Source of the DNA: Shewanella halifaxensis HAW-EB4
Lineage (GTDB): Bacteria > Pseudomonadota > Gammaproteobacteria > Enterobacterales > Shewanellaceae
NCBI RefSeq assembly: GCF_000019185.1
Contig: NC_010334.1
Span: forward strand, 868,001 to 932,000
Direction of reading: 5' to 3'
Length of the DNA: 64,000 bases
A program made the position numbers and the translations under genes. Shown piece after piece: positions 45,630 through 54,751 of the stretch; the stretch's first letter is position 1; each line of letters starts with the position of its first letter. The notes beneath the pieces were generated by a model that saw only the letters and a list, made by a program, of their open reading frames with translations, searched no databases and was not told where the DNA came from.

Positions 45630-46973
45630 TTAATGACGTTTGCGCAAGATGACTATCGCAACGGCGACTACTGCTAAAATCATGCAGTACCAAGCGTGGC
45701 TGACAACTTCAAGCGGAGATAGGCTAAAGGTTGAGGCCACTAATAGCGCCTGTGCACCGTATGGGATAAGACCCTGAATGATACAGGAGAAGATATCCAA
45801 AATACTGGCCGCACGCTTTGGTGTAACGCCATGCTTCTGTGCTAAGTCTTTAGCAATATCGCCTGTAACGACAATCGATACCGTGTTATTTGCCACACAA
45901 GTGTTAGTCGTTGCCACAATAGCTGCCATACCAAGCTCTGATGCGCGGCATGATGCTTCGCCTTTAGCTTTAGAGAAACGACCGATTAGCTTTTCAATCT
46001 GTTGGCTAACAAACGCTAAGCCACCTTGCTGCTGCATTAGTGCCGCTAAACCACCGACTAACATAGACAGGATGAAGATCTCTTGCATGCTACCAAAGCC
46101 CGCGTAGATATCTTGACCGAACTGGATCACGCCGTAATCCATAGTGGTTATGCCTGTAACGCCCGCGAGTAAGATACCGATTGTCAGTACAACAAATACG
46201 TTAACACCGGCAACGGCTAAGAATAAAATCGTTAGATATGGGATGACTTTGATAAAGTCGACATCTTGTGGGGCAACATCCGCTTGGCCTTGTCCTGCAA
46301 GGGTAAATATCACTAAAGTGATGATTGAAGCAGGAATAGCAAAGATAAGGTTTTCTTTAAACTTATCTCTCATATGACAGCCCTGAGTACGAGTGGCTGC
46401 AATAGTGGTGTCAGAGATGATCGATAAGTTGTCACCGAATAGTGCGCCCGAGATCACCGCACCCGCCATAATGGCTAAGTCAATTTGTGCCTCGTTGGCG
46501 ACACCTAGTGCAATCGGCGCTACCGCTGCGATGGTGCCCATTGAAGTACCCATGGCTGTTGCGATAAATGCCGCTATCACAAAGAAGCCTGGTAGCAGTA
46601 AGTTAGATGGCACTAGCGACAGACCTAAGGCGACAGTGGCATCGACACCACCAGTGGCTTTAGCGACTGCGGCAAAGGCACCCGCCAACAAATAAATCAT
46701 ACACATGGCGATGATATTTGAGTGGCCAATGCCTGCGATAAAGGTTTCAATCGTTTGGTTAAGTTTTTGCTTTGAAATCAAAATGGCAAAAATAATGGCC
46801 GGTAAAATTGCCACTACGCTTGGTAATTGATAAAAGGCAAAATCTACGCCTTGGCTTTGAAAGTAAACGCCTGCACCAATAAAAAGTGCAAGGAACAGAA
46901 ATAGTGGCGTCAGGGCTAAAAACGATGGTGCAGTGGTCGCTGCAGCATTTTGGGCATTACTGGAAGTCGTCAA
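45630..46973 (-). CDS. metT: NhaC-family transporter, probable methionine importer MetT
   Basis: This membrane protein has about eleven helices and NhaC-family motifs (ATAMGTSMGTIAAVAPIALG, SGALFGDNLSIISDTTIAA). NhaC proteins are Na+/H+ antiporters or solute symporters. The four MetJ boxes upstream point to the subgroup called MetT, predicted by comparative genomics of MetJ regulons to import methionine. I prefer the TTG at 46973, with GAGAG about eight bases upstream (447 residues). An ATG at 47048 lacks a ribosome-binding site and would add 25 polar residues. It is divergent from the DUF3087-like gene. Substrate assignment is inference from regulation. Confidence 0.82.
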   Translation of the reverse strand: MTTSSNAQNAAATTAPSFLALTPLFLFLALFIGAGVYFQSQGVDFAFYQLPSVVAILPAIIFAILISKQKLNQTIETFIAGIGHSNIIAMCMIYLLAGAFAAVAKATGGVDATVALGLSLVPSNLLLPGFFVIAAFIATAMGTSMGTIAAVAPIALGVANEAQIDLAIMAGAVISGALFGDNLSIISDTTIAATRTQGCHMRDKFKENLIFAIPASIITLVIFTLAGQGQADVAPQDVDFIKVIPYLTILFLAVAGVNVFVVLTIGILLAGVTGITTMDYGVIQFGQDIYAGFGSMQEIFILSMLVGGLAALMQQQGGLAFVSQQIEKLIGRFSKAKGEASCRASELGMAAIVATTNTCVANNTVSIVVTGDIAKDLAQKHGVTPKRAASILDIFSCIIQGLIPYGAQALLVASTFSLSPLEVVSHAWYCMILAVVAVAIVILRKRH

Positions 46974-47107
46974 TGTTATCTCTCTTATCTTCAATCTATC
47001 TTCGAACCATTGTTCCCATCGCCCTCCTAGCTGGAACAGACTAGTCATTAGTGTTTGCTAAATCATAGAATGGTACATCTCAATAGTTGAGAGGATATGA
47101 GATCGAA

Positions 47108-47139
47108 AGACGTCTGTCAATTTAGACGTCTAGATGTTT
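47108..47139. promoter_or_regulatory. MetJ operator of four met boxes
   Basis: Four adjacent 8-base units read AGACGTCT, GTCAATTT, AGACGTCT and AGATGTTT. Two are perfect MetJ consensus boxes. The operator lies 135 bases upstream of the preferred metT start. Methionine (as S-adenosylmethionine) should repress the transporter through MetJ. Confidence 0.88.
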
Positions 47140-47463
47140 TTACTGCTAATCGAGTAAATGATGAAACTTGTGAACTCGGTTGGCTTAGTTATCGCTATTT
47201 AAGTCAACTCTTAAGTAATGGCTTAAGTTGCCAACTTTGGCGGAAAAACACAAAGCCTTTTCAATATTTGCACTTACTGCAAACTGTTCATAAGCTGGGC
47301 GGTGCAGCAATTTAATTTAACAAAAGTTCATTTAGGCTTTAGCTTTCAATGCTAAGCTCTAGTACACAATCGGTGACGCGATCGCGCTAACGTACTTAAT
47401 GAGTGTGTGCTTTTTGAGAGGCACAAGTCATTGTGGAAGACCAAATAATAAAAGAGATGAATC
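47140..47463. other. Region between the MetJ operator and the DUF3087-like gene
   Basis: About 320 bases with no supported gene. A 72-codon frame across it overlaps the met boxes and is not gene-like. Confidence 0.45.
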
Positions 47464-47988
47464 ATGCAGTTGATGGATATTGATAAACAAACCTACCGTA
47501 AGAATACCAATCTAGTGATCATGAGCTTTGTGGCGAGTCTGGCGATATTGGCGCTAGTATACGGCGCTGTATTGATCCACTTTTTCGGCGCAACCGAGGC
47601 GGTAAGCGGCGAGTCTACCGGTAACTTTCACCTGAATCTGATGGGTGTCATTCTCGCCATTTTCACCTGTGGTGGCGTACTCAATACCCAAAAGCAGAAG
47701 CCTTTTATGCGCGAGGTGTATTACGTTTGGCGCTTAAAGCAGCTACATAATCAAATTTATCGAAAGTTGGCCAAGATAAAACTAGCCGCCGACAATGAAG
47801 AGGTGAACGCCTTTATTATCTTGAGTTTCTATTTTGTCAGCTTAAAGCAGGTCTACACGCTCGATGACAACACGCTGACACTATCCACGGTCGACAATGA
47901 TCTTGCGCAATTAAATAACAAAATTGCGGCACTGGGTTTAACCATTACTCCGGAGCAGTTTGAGCCACAGATGCTAGAGCAGATCTAA
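47464..47988 (+). CDS. DUF3087-like membrane protein
   Basis: This 174-residue protein has two N-terminal transmembrane helices (FVASLAILALVYGAVL and FHLNLMGVILAIFTCGGVL), then a soluble C-terminal part with VYYVWRLKQLHNQIYRK. To my recollection this matches the DUF3087 family of Shewanella and relatives; its function is unknown. AGAGAT lies seven bases before the ATG. It is followed by metY after 116 bases, but the metY MetJ site suggests a separate promoter there. Confidence 0.75.
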   Translation: MQLMDIDKQTYRKNTNLVIMSFVASLAILALVYGAVLIHFFGATEAVSGESTGNFHLNLMGVILAIFTCGGVLNTQKQKPFMREVYYVWRLKQLHNQIYRKLAKIKLAADNEEVNAFIILSFYFVSLKQVYTLDDNTLTLSTVDNDLAQLNNKIAALGLTITPEQFEPQMLEQI

Positions 47989-48013
47989 TCCCGTTTGGAC
48001 CATCGCCTCTATC

Positions 48014-48059
48014 GGCCATCTAGTGAGTGGTGTATTTTTATTTAGACTTCTAGATGGCC
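48014..48059 (+). promoter_or_regulatory. MetJ boxes and inverted repeat upstream of metY
   Basis: AGACTTCT (48044) and AGATGGCC (48052) are adjacent met boxes, the first with one mismatch to AGACGTCT. They overlap one arm of a perfect inverted repeat, GGCCATCTAG (48014-48023) and CTAGATGGCC (48050-48059). The site ends 46 bases before the metY start. Confidence 0.65.
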
Positions 48060-48104
48060 AGCTGTTATGTTGCTATTTCAATCAATGAAATAGGATATGA
48101 CGCG

Positions 48105-49385
48105 ATGAAACTCGAATCTTTAGCGCTGCACCACGGATATGAATCGGAATCGACCACTAAGGCTGCAGCCGTTCCTATTTATCAGACCACCTCCTATACC
48201 TTCGATAACACTCAACATGGCGCCGATCTGTTCGATCTGAAAGTACCGGGTAATATTTACACTCGCATCATGAACCCCACCACAGATGTGCTCGAGCAGC
48301 GCCTTGCGGCGATAGAAGGCGGCATAGGAGCACTCGCACTTGCATCGGGTATGGCGGCGATTACCTATGCGATTCAAGCATTGACTCAGGTGGGCGACAA
48401 TATCGTTAGTACCAGTCAGCTCTATGGTGGCACCTATAATTTGTTTGCTCATACTTTGCCGCGCCAAGGCGTAGAGGTGCGTATGGCTGCATTCGATGAT
48501 TTCGAACAGCTCGATGCCTTGATTGACGATAACACTAAGGCGCTGTTTTGTGAGTCTATCGGTAACCCCGCGGGCAATATTGTCGACCTACAGCGTTTAG
48601 CCGAAATCGCTCACAAGCACGGCGTTCCTCTGATTGTTGATAATACGGTGGCGACTCCGGTGCTGTGTAAGCCATTTGAACATGGCGCCGACATTGTTAT
48701 CCATTCGCTGACCAAATATATTGGCGGCCATGGCACCACCATAGGTGGCGCGATAATCGATAGCGGCAAGTTTGACTGGGCGGCAGAGCCTAAGCGTTTT
48801 GCACTGCTCAATGAGCCGGATCCCTCTTACCATGGCGTGATTTATACCCAAGCCTTCGGCCCAGCCGCCTTTATCGGTCGCTGCCGCGTGGTGCCACTGC
48901 GTAATACCGGCGCAGCGTTATCGCCTCAAAGTGCCTTCTTGCTGTTACAAGGGTTAGAAACGCTAGCATTAAGAATGGAGCGCCATTGTGAAAATGCCTT
49001 GGCATTGGCCCAGTATTTAGAGTCTCATCCTAAGGTGAGCTGGGTTAATTACGCCGCGCTGGAAAATAGCCCCTTTCAAGATAACTGCCACAAGATCACT
49101 GGCGGTAAAGCGTCGGGGATCATCAGCTTCGGCATAAAAGCAGATGATGGCAAGGTCGCTGGTGGCCGTTTTATCGATGCGCTGCAGATGATTTTAAGAC
49201 TGGTCAATATCGGCGATGCTAAGTCGTTAGCCTGTCACCCAGCGTCGACGACTCACAGGCAGCTCGATGCCAGTGAGCTTGCTAAGGCGGGCGTCAGTGA
49301 AGACTTAGTACGCATCTCTGTGGGGATTGAGCATATCGATGACATTATTAGCGACGTGGCGCAGGCACTGGATAAAGCGGTTTAA
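48105..49385 (+). CDS. metY: O-acetylhomoserine sulfhydrylase MetY
   Basis: This 426-residue PLP enzyme of the Cys/Met metabolism family makes homocysteine (or methionine) from O-acetylhomoserine and sulfide. PLP lysine lies in HSLTKYIGGHGTTIGG; YTRIMNPTTDVLEQR, ASGMAAI and SVGIEHIDDI are typical. The C-terminal insert GVIYTQAFGPAAFIGRCR is characteristic of MetY rather than MetB/MetC. I start at ATG 48105, with AGGAT nine bases upstream; a longer frame from 48054 lacks a ribosome-binding site. MetJ boxes lie upstream and a terminator follows. Confidence 0.94.
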   Translation: MKLESLALHHGYESESTTKAAAVPIYQTTSYTFDNTQHGADLFDLKVPGNIYTRIMNPTTDVLEQRLAAIEGGIGALALASGMAAITYAIQALTQVGDNIVSTSQLYGGTYNLFAHTLPRQGVEVRMAAFDDFEQLDALIDDNTKALFCESIGNPAGNIVDLQRLAEIAHKHGVPLIVDNTVATPVLCKPFEHGADIVIHSLTKYIGGHGTTIGGAIIDSGKFDWAAEPKRFALLNEPDPSYHGVIYTQAFGPAAFIGRCRVVPLRNTGAALSPQSAFLLLQGLETLALRMERHCENALALAQYLESHPKVSWVNYAALENSPFQDNCHKITGGKASGIISFGIKADDGKVAGGRFIDALQMILRLVNIGDAKSLACHPASTTHRQLDASELAKAGVSEDLVRISVGIEHIDDIISDVAQALDKAV

Positions 49386-49403
49386 GACTAGCGAACCCTA
49401 TCA

Positions 49404-49448
49404 GATGCAGCCAAAGCACTAAGCTGGTTTGGCTGCATTTACTTTTTT
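49404..49448 (+). terminator. Terminator after metY
   Basis: ATGCAGCCAAA pairs with TTTGGCTGCAT; ACTTTTTT follows. Confidence 0.8.
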
Positions 49449-49474
49449 GCTTGTCCGTCTTAGCCCATCGTCGA

Positions 49475-49497
49475 TGACGGCATAAATGCCGACCTAC
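49475..49497 (-). repeat. Dispersed palindromic intergenic repeat, copy 2
   Basis: Exact reverse complement of 32903-32925, around the core GGCATAAATGCC. GCTAAGACG-type modules surround it in both places. Confidence 0.8.
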
Positions 49498-49763
49498 AAT
49501 GGTTTTTTCGCTTTAGCTTTTTCGTCTTAGCTTTTATCGGCTCTTATCCGGCCTTTCCCGCCTTGGCTTTGCCTAAGACCTAGCACCTTCTTTTAAACCT
49601 ATCGACTAGTCTCTTGTGTTTAATTATGGTGATAGCTTGTGATAAATCGCTATTTTTCTGACTGGATCCATTATCAAATAATGTCTTTTAATTCAGCACT
49701 GTAAATATAGTATTTCGATGTGTTAAGCTGCTTGAGGTTCATTGTAAATAATCTGGATTTCGG

Positions 49764-51653
49764 GTGTACACAGTAAAAAAATGGCTCAAGATAATGGTAC
49801 TCTCTTTGCTGGTGAGTTTTACCTCTTTGACGAGCCTATGCGGATATGCAGCCGATCCTTTTGTTCAATTAGAGCAAGATCTTGAAGACTCATCTCCTGC
49901 CAATGCGCTGATCTTACTTGGTCAGTTTAAACTCGACGCTGACAACGCCAGCATTCAAGAGTTAGCCCAATTACGTTTTTTATATGGCAAGCAATATGAG
50001 CGAAACCGTAAGCTAGATCAGGCGATAGCCAGCTATGATAAGGCGATTGCACTGATGCAGCCATTAGGTGTATCGGATCTACTCATTGAAAGTCATCTCG
50101 AACGTTCTTTCGTCCTCTACTTAAAGACTAACGATCCCGAGGCTTATTGTGTCGATAGAAAAAAGGCCTTGGTGTTCGCTAGGCAGCAAGGTAATAACGA
50201 GCTGCTAGCTAAGACGTTAACTCAGAATGCATTTTGCTATAACAAAGTCACCAACGTTCATCAAGGGCTCGCCTTGCTTGATGAAGCTATGCTGATTATC
50301 AACACCGACGGCAGTGCAAATCATACCCGTAAGGCGATGATCTATAATGCGACTGGTTCTCTCTATCGCACCGTGGGTCTGCATAAGCGCGGCTATATGA
50401 ATTTTGAAAAAGCCTACCAGGCATGGAGTGAGGTCGATGATACTCAAGACATGTTTAATATGCTGCATAACATGATCAGCGAGGCGATTAAGCTGCGGGA
50501 TTGGGAGAAGGCGAGACACAATATTGAACGACAGTTTGCTTTGGTTAGATCTACACCTGAATTTGCAGATTTTGGTTTTTTTGCCCACCTAAATGCTGGG
50601 CGAGTCGAGTTAGCGACACATCATTATGTAGAAGCAATAGAACATCTTAAGCATGCTATATCTTTGAAAGAAACAACTCGTGAGCAGTATTTTATTAGCA
50701 GTAGCTATCAGTTTCTTTCCTTAGCGTATCTGCGTGTAGGTGATGTAAAAAAAGCGGCGCAAATGGCAAGCGTATTTAGGCAAGACAAGAATTTCCCTAA
50801 AAATATGTCCAGCATGATGTTAACTGCAGACGCTATTATTGCATTTGAGCAGCATCAATATTTACCTGCGATGAATACTTTGCTCCAAGTGATCGATGAG
50901 GAACGACAAAATAATAAGCAGATTATCGACAATGAGGTGATCGATTCAGCGCTAGAGCATAGCGCTAAGCTGGCCGATTTTGAGAATCAGTTGTTAGCTA
51001 ACCAGTTGGCGATTAACGAGCTGAGCTTAGCGGCGGTAGCGGATAAAGCACGGATCTATGACTTAAGGCTAAGCATCTTTTTCTTGGTGGCTATGGTGCT
51101 CCTAATTGCAATCTTGTTTCTGTGGCAATCTCGTAAAGCCTTTAAGCATAGTGCTCAAACTGATTTTTTAACGGGTATCGCTAACCGCGCACATACCTTT
51201 AAATTTGGCCAGCGAATGCTCGATAAAGCAATTAAGAAGCAGAGTTGCTTCGCTGTGATTATTTTTGATATCGACAATTTCAAGTTGATCAATGATCAAT
51301 ATGGTCACCATATTGGTGATTTGGCAATTAAAGCCGTTGCTAAACGCGGTGCCCGTTGGCTGAGAGGGGGCGATTTAATTGGTCGAATTGGTGGTGAAGA
51401 GTTCTTAATTATCCTGCCTGATGCCTGTAACGCGGAGGCATCTGCTATTTCTGAACGCTTACGTGAGGGGATCGCAGCACAACCATTTCAATTTGATGAT
51501 GTGATTATTGAATTAACGGTGAGCCTAGGAGTCGCTGGATTAAAATCTCCTCAAATGAGTTTGACTGATTTGATCCATCAAGCAGATAAAGGACTCTATA
51601 AGGCTAAATTTTCTGGCAAGAATCAAGTCTATCTTGTTGAGCAGTTCGCTTAA
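49764..51653 (+). CDS. Periplasmic-TPR diguanylate cyclase (GGDEF)
   Basis: This 629-residue protein has a signal or first membrane segment (IMVLSLLVSFTSLTSLCGYA), about 370 residues of tetratricopeptide-like helices in the periplasm, a transmembrane helix near 435-455 and a C-terminal GGDEF domain. The active-site motif is GGEEF (543-547). An RGGD I-site five residues ahead indicates product inhibition. It should make c-di-GMP. The start is probably GTG 49764; an ATG 10 codons later is possible. The TPR sensor's ligand is unknown. Confidence 0.88.
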   Translation: MYTVKKWLKIMVLSLLVSFTSLTSLCGYAADPFVQLEQDLEDSSPANALILLGQFKLDADNASIQELAQLRFLYGKQYERNRKLDQAIASYDKAIALMQPLGVSDLLIESHLERSFVLYLKTNDPEAYCVDRKKALVFARQQGNNELLAKTLTQNAFCYNKVTNVHQGLALLDEAMLIINTDGSANHTRKAMIYNATGSLYRTVGLHKRGYMNFEKAYQAWSEVDDTQDMFNMLHNMISEAIKLRDWEKARHNIERQFALVRSTPEFADFGFFAHLNAGRVELATHHYVEAIEHLKHAISLKETTREQYFISSSYQFLSLAYLRVGDVKKAAQMASVFRQDKNFPKNMSSMMLTADAIIAFEQHQYLPAMNTLLQVIDEERQNNKQIIDNEVIDSALEHSAKLADFENQLLANQLAINELSLAAVADKARIYDLRLSIFFLVAMVLLIAILFLWQSRKAFKHSAQTDFLTGIANRAHTFKFGQRMLDKAIKKQSCFAVIIFDIDNFKLINDQYGHHIGDLAIKAVAKRGARWLRGGDLIGRIGGEEFLIILPDACNAEASAISERLREGIAAQPFQFDDVIIELTVSLGVAGLKSPQMSLTDLIHQADKGLYKAKFSGKNQVYLVEQFA

Positions 51654-51879
51654 TCCCGCTTTGATTACTACCTAATTACTACCTAAGCCTAATTCTCGGT
51701 ATGGAGCTATCGCCTTCATTCCTGAGAATTTCAGGGGCTCAAACTTGTATTAAGTCATTTGTTTGCTATGTTTTTTATTTAGCGAGTGCTGAAGTGTGTT
51801 CGTGCCAAAGCGCGATACGATGCCAGCTAGGATGTTCGCTGAACGGATTGATAAATTGATAACCAAGGTTGGAGATCCC

Positions 51880-53061
51880 ATGAAAAAAGCGCTAGCAATA
51901 TTCCCCCTTGCCACAATGGTTTTAATGCCATCGGCTCTTGCTGTTGAAATCTATAAGGATGATAAAAACTCTATAGGAATTGGCGGCTATATTGATGCTC
52001 GTATTATTGATACCCAAGGTCAGACTCAAGTCGTAAACGGTAGCTCTAGAGTCAATATTGGCTTTACCCGTGAAATGTCTGATGACTGGAAGGCTTATGC
52101 CAAGCTAGAGTGGGGGGTAAACCCCTTTGGTGACACCAACTTGTCATATAGCAGTGAGAGTTTCTTTGAGACAACCACAGATAATTTTCTGAGCAACCGT
52201 TTAGGTTATGTTGGTGTGAGTAATGACAAGCTAGGCTCTCTCGCAATAGGTAAGCAGTGGGGCGCATGGTATGACGTTGTTTACAATACTAACTATGGCT
52301 TTGTATGGGATGGTAATGCATCAGGTACGTACACTTATCAAGGAGATGGCTCCTTTAATGGTACAGGCCGTGCCGATAAAGCGGTGCAGTACCGTAATAG
52401 CTTCGGTATGTTTAGTTTTGCGCTGCAGGTGCAATTAAAAGATGATTCCTTCGATGTCATAGAGCCGGTAGACCAAGCTGCTGCAATGGTAACGACTCCA
52501 ACAACAGTGACTCATGTAGAGTATAACTATACCTATGGTGCGGGTCTTACTCTAGATGCAACCGATAGACTAACATTCACAGCGGGTGCTAACTTTGGTG
52601 AGTTTAAAGCAAGAGCTTCTAATGGTTCGCGACTGACCGAAACTGATTATGTTTATGGTGGTGGTGTGACTTGGGGGTCATGGGACGATCAAGGGGTTTA
52701 TGCAGCGCTCAATGCTAACCAACAAGAATACCACGATACAGATAACCTTGGACGTATGATCCCTGATGCAACCGGTCTCGAGTCACTTTTTTCCTATCTA
52801 TTTGAAGGTGATTTCAAGGTTTTCCTCTCATACAATATTTTAAAGGCTGGTGATGAGTATGAGGCTGCCTATAACGGCGATATTTTTGAGCGTGAATCAC
52901 TCGTTGCAGGTGGCCACTATATTTGGAATAACAGTGTTATTTTCTATCTTGAAGGGCGTAAAGATTTAAGTAACTTTGACAGTACCAATAAAGTGCAGGA
53001 AGAGATGATGGGTATACCAGAAGATGATGGCGTAGCGATAGGTGTACGTTTTGTTCTTTAG
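51880..53061 (+). CDS. Outer membrane general porin
   Basis: This protein of about 393 residues has a signal peptide ending ALA (MKKALAIFPLATMVLMPSALA) and a beta-barrel with alternating aromatic and polar residues, SRVNIGFTREMSDDWKAYAKL and GRKDLSNFD among its strands. It ends in an aromatic-type strand (GVAIGVRFVL) as trimeric porins do. ATG 51880 has GGAG six bases upstream; the longer upstream frame is not used. Substrate preference is unknown. A terminator follows. Confidence 0.87.
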   Translation: MKKALAIFPLATMVLMPSALAVEIYKDDKNSIGIGGYIDARIIDTQGQTQVVNGSSRVNIGFTREMSDDWKAYAKLEWGVNPFGDTNLSYSSESFFETTTDNFLSNRLGYVGVSNDKLGSLAIGKQWGAWYDVVYNTNYGFVWDGNASGTYTYQGDGSFNGTGRADKAVQYRNSFGMFSFALQVQLKDDSFDVIEPVDQAAAMVTTPTTVTHVEYNYTYGAGLTLDATDRLTFTAGANFGEFKARASNGSRLTETDYVYGGGVTWGSWDDQGVYAALNANQQEYHDTDNLGRMIPDATGLESLFSYLFEGDFKVFLSYNILKAGDEYEAAYNGDIFERESLVAGGHYIWNNSVIFYLEGRKDLSNFDSTNKVQEEMMGIPEDDGVAIGVRFVL

Positions 53062-53082
53062 GCTAACTTAATGTTTTATATT

Positions 53083-53125
53083 AAAGGCTTATCAAGTTCA
53101 TCTAGATGCTTGATAAGCCTTTTTT
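53083..53125 (+). terminator. Terminator between porin and yggE-like gene
   Basis: AAAGGCTTATCAAG pairs with CTTGATAAGCCTTT across a 12-base loop, with T bases after. It can serve both convergent genes. Confidence 0.9.
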
Positions 53126-53142
53126 GATTGATTAGCCTAAGA

Positions 53143-53853
53143 CTATTTCAAACGGTAGGTCACTTCGACTCTATCTTGGATAGTCACTTGGCCTTGCTGG
53201 TAACTTTGGCCCGCGTCAAAGCCTTTTGCTTCTGAGTTCATTCTTAGCATCACAGGTTGAATTGGACGCTGCTCAAAGTAGCTGATCTGCCAAATCCCAT
53301 CGAGCTTTTCACCAAAGCCTTCGGCCAATATCTTAGCTTTCTGCTGGGCATCTTTAATTGCAGCCATTCTCGCCTGTTCAACATATTGCGCCTCTTTACT
53401 CGATTTAAGGGCGATATTATTGATGCGGTTGATGCCTTGCTCGAGGGCTGAGTCGAGAATGCGATTGAGGTTGGCTAGATCCATTACTGTGACCGTAATA
53501 CGACGGCTAGCGCTGTATCCGATAAGCTGATTAGGCTTATTTTTTTCATAGTGGTACTGCGGCTGCAGGTTGATATTGGCGCTTTGCACAAGCTCTTTAT
53601 CGATACCGGACTTTTCAAGGCGTGCTAAAAAGTTGGCTACCGCTTTGTCTGACGCAGTTTTGGCTTCTAGTGCAGTTTTGGCCTTAATCACCACTTCAAC
53701 ATTTACTTCAGCCATGTCGGCCTCTACGGTGAGTTGGCTGCTGCCTACAGTATTCAGGCTAGGAAAATCGACATCGGCAGCCTGAGCTGTGGCGACCATG
53801 CTAGTCGAAGCGATAAAGCCTGAGATAAGTGCGGCGATAATTGATGATTTCAT
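53143..53853 (-). CDS. YggE-like SIMPL-domain periplasmic protein
   Basis: This 236-residue protein has a signal peptide ending AQA and the SIMPL (DUF541) domain (VEVVIKAKTALEAK, then IDKELVQSANINLQPQY and KILAEGFGEKLDGIWQ). E. coli YggE belongs here and lowers reactive oxygen. Its biochemical role is not known. It is monocistronic. Confidence 0.86.
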   Translation of the reverse strand: MKSSIIAALISGFIASTSMVATAQAADVDFPSLNTVGSSQLTVEADMAEVNVEVVIKAKTALEAKTASDKAVANFLARLEKSGIDKELVQSANINLQPQYHYEKNKPNQLIGYSASRRITVTVMDLANLNRILDSALEQGINRINNIALKSSKEAQYVEQARMAAIKDAQQKAKILAEGFGEKLDGIWQISYFEQRPIQPVMLRMNSEAKGFDAGQSYQQGQVTIQDRVEVTYRLK

Positions 53854-53967
53854 AATGACTCCAAAAGTAAAAACTGATTATAAGTATTAGTTGCTTGTCT
53901 TGTTTAGTACAAACGGAGCCTTTTAAAAAAAGAGTTTTTTTTTATGATTTTTTTGGTGTTGCCCGCA

Positions 53968-54639
53968 TCAAGCGCTTTGCCCCTCCGTGCAAGACGAATT
54001 AAAGGTCTCTTTAAATATCACTTGGCTCTTGGTTTTTTGTTTTTCCCATCCAAGGGTTTTTAACTCAGGTTCGGCCAGAAAATCTTCAACATAACCTATG
54101 CAGAGGTAGCCAATAAGTTCGGCATCTTGAGGTGCGTTGAGGATCTTTTTTACCGACTCTGGGTCGATAATGCTGACCCAGCCGACTCCGATATTGAGTG
54201 AACGAGCCATCAACCACAGATTTTGAATGGCGCATACCACGCTAAATCGGCCCATGTCAGCCATGCTAGTTTGTCCCAGTACCGCACCCGGTTTAGGTCG
54301 ATAAAAAATCGCGAGGTTGACCGGGGCTTCCAAGATCCCCTCAAGCTTCAAGTTTTGATATTGCCTCTGTTTTTCACCATTAAACAGTTTTGCACCTGAG
54401 GCATTTTCTTCAATAAAAGAGTGATGCACTTGCCGTTTAACGGCATCTTCGCGGATCACCACAAACTGCCAAGGTTGAGAGTAACCAACGGAAGGGGCGT
54501 TGAGTGCGGCATCGAGTAGTTTATCTAAAGTGTCATCATCGATGGGCTTTGATAGAAAGCGATTACCTCTCACATCGCGTCTTAGCTGAATAATGTCGGC
54601 GAGTAACTGGCTATCATCTAACGTAAATTGTCGGCTCAT
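53968..54639 (-). CDS. bluB: 5,6-dimethylbenzimidazole synthase BluB
   Basis: This 223-residue flavin enzyme of the nitroreductase fold has BluB-specific segments: LRRDVRGNRFLSKPI, NAPSVGYSQPWQFVVIRE and MGRFSVVCAIQNLWLMARSLNIGVGWVSI. BluB converts reduced FMN with O2 to dimethylbenzimidazole, the lower ligand of vitamin B12. No other cobalamin gene or B12 riboswitch is nearby. It is divergent in role from its dcuB neighbour on the same strand, and a terminator separates them. Confidence 0.88.
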   Translation of the reverse strand: MSRQFTLDDSQLLADIIQLRRDVRGNRFLSKPIDDDTLDKLLDAALNAPSVGYSQPWQFVVIREDAVKRQVHHSFIEENASGAKLFNGEKQRQYQNLKLEGILEAPVNLAIFYRPKPGAVLGQTSMADMGRFSVVCAIQNLWLMARSLNIGVGWVSIIDPESVKKILNAPQDAELIGYLCIGYVEDFLAEPELKTLGWEKQKTKSQVIFKETFNSSCTEGQSA

Positions 54640-54668
54640 ATTTGTCTCTATCGTGAAAGGGCAAGCAT

Positions 54669-54696
54669 AAAAAAGGCACCCATTAGGGCGCCTAAA
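54669..54696 (-). terminator. Terminator after dcuB
   Basis: On the minus strand AGGCGCCC-TAAT-GGGTGCCT forms a stem followed by T bases, between dcuB and bluB. Confidence 0.8.
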
Positions 54697-54751
54697 GCAT
54701 ATCCGTATTAGCTGTAATATGCAGCTAAATCAGCGGTAGGTAAACTTGAAA

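Larger units (their letters stand above)
49386..49763. other. Intergenic region dense in repeats
   Basis: After the metY terminator come the 23-base palindromic repeat and a string of short modules (CGTCTTAGC twice, then TCGGCTCTTATCCGGCC and CCTTCTTTTAAA near 49587). They resemble those around 32880-32990. No gene is supported. Confidence 0.6.

Noticed and set aside
47097..47315. A 72-codon frame across the MetJ operator region
   Set aside because: It overlaps the met boxes, its ribosome-binding site is too close to its ATG, and its composition is not gene-like.
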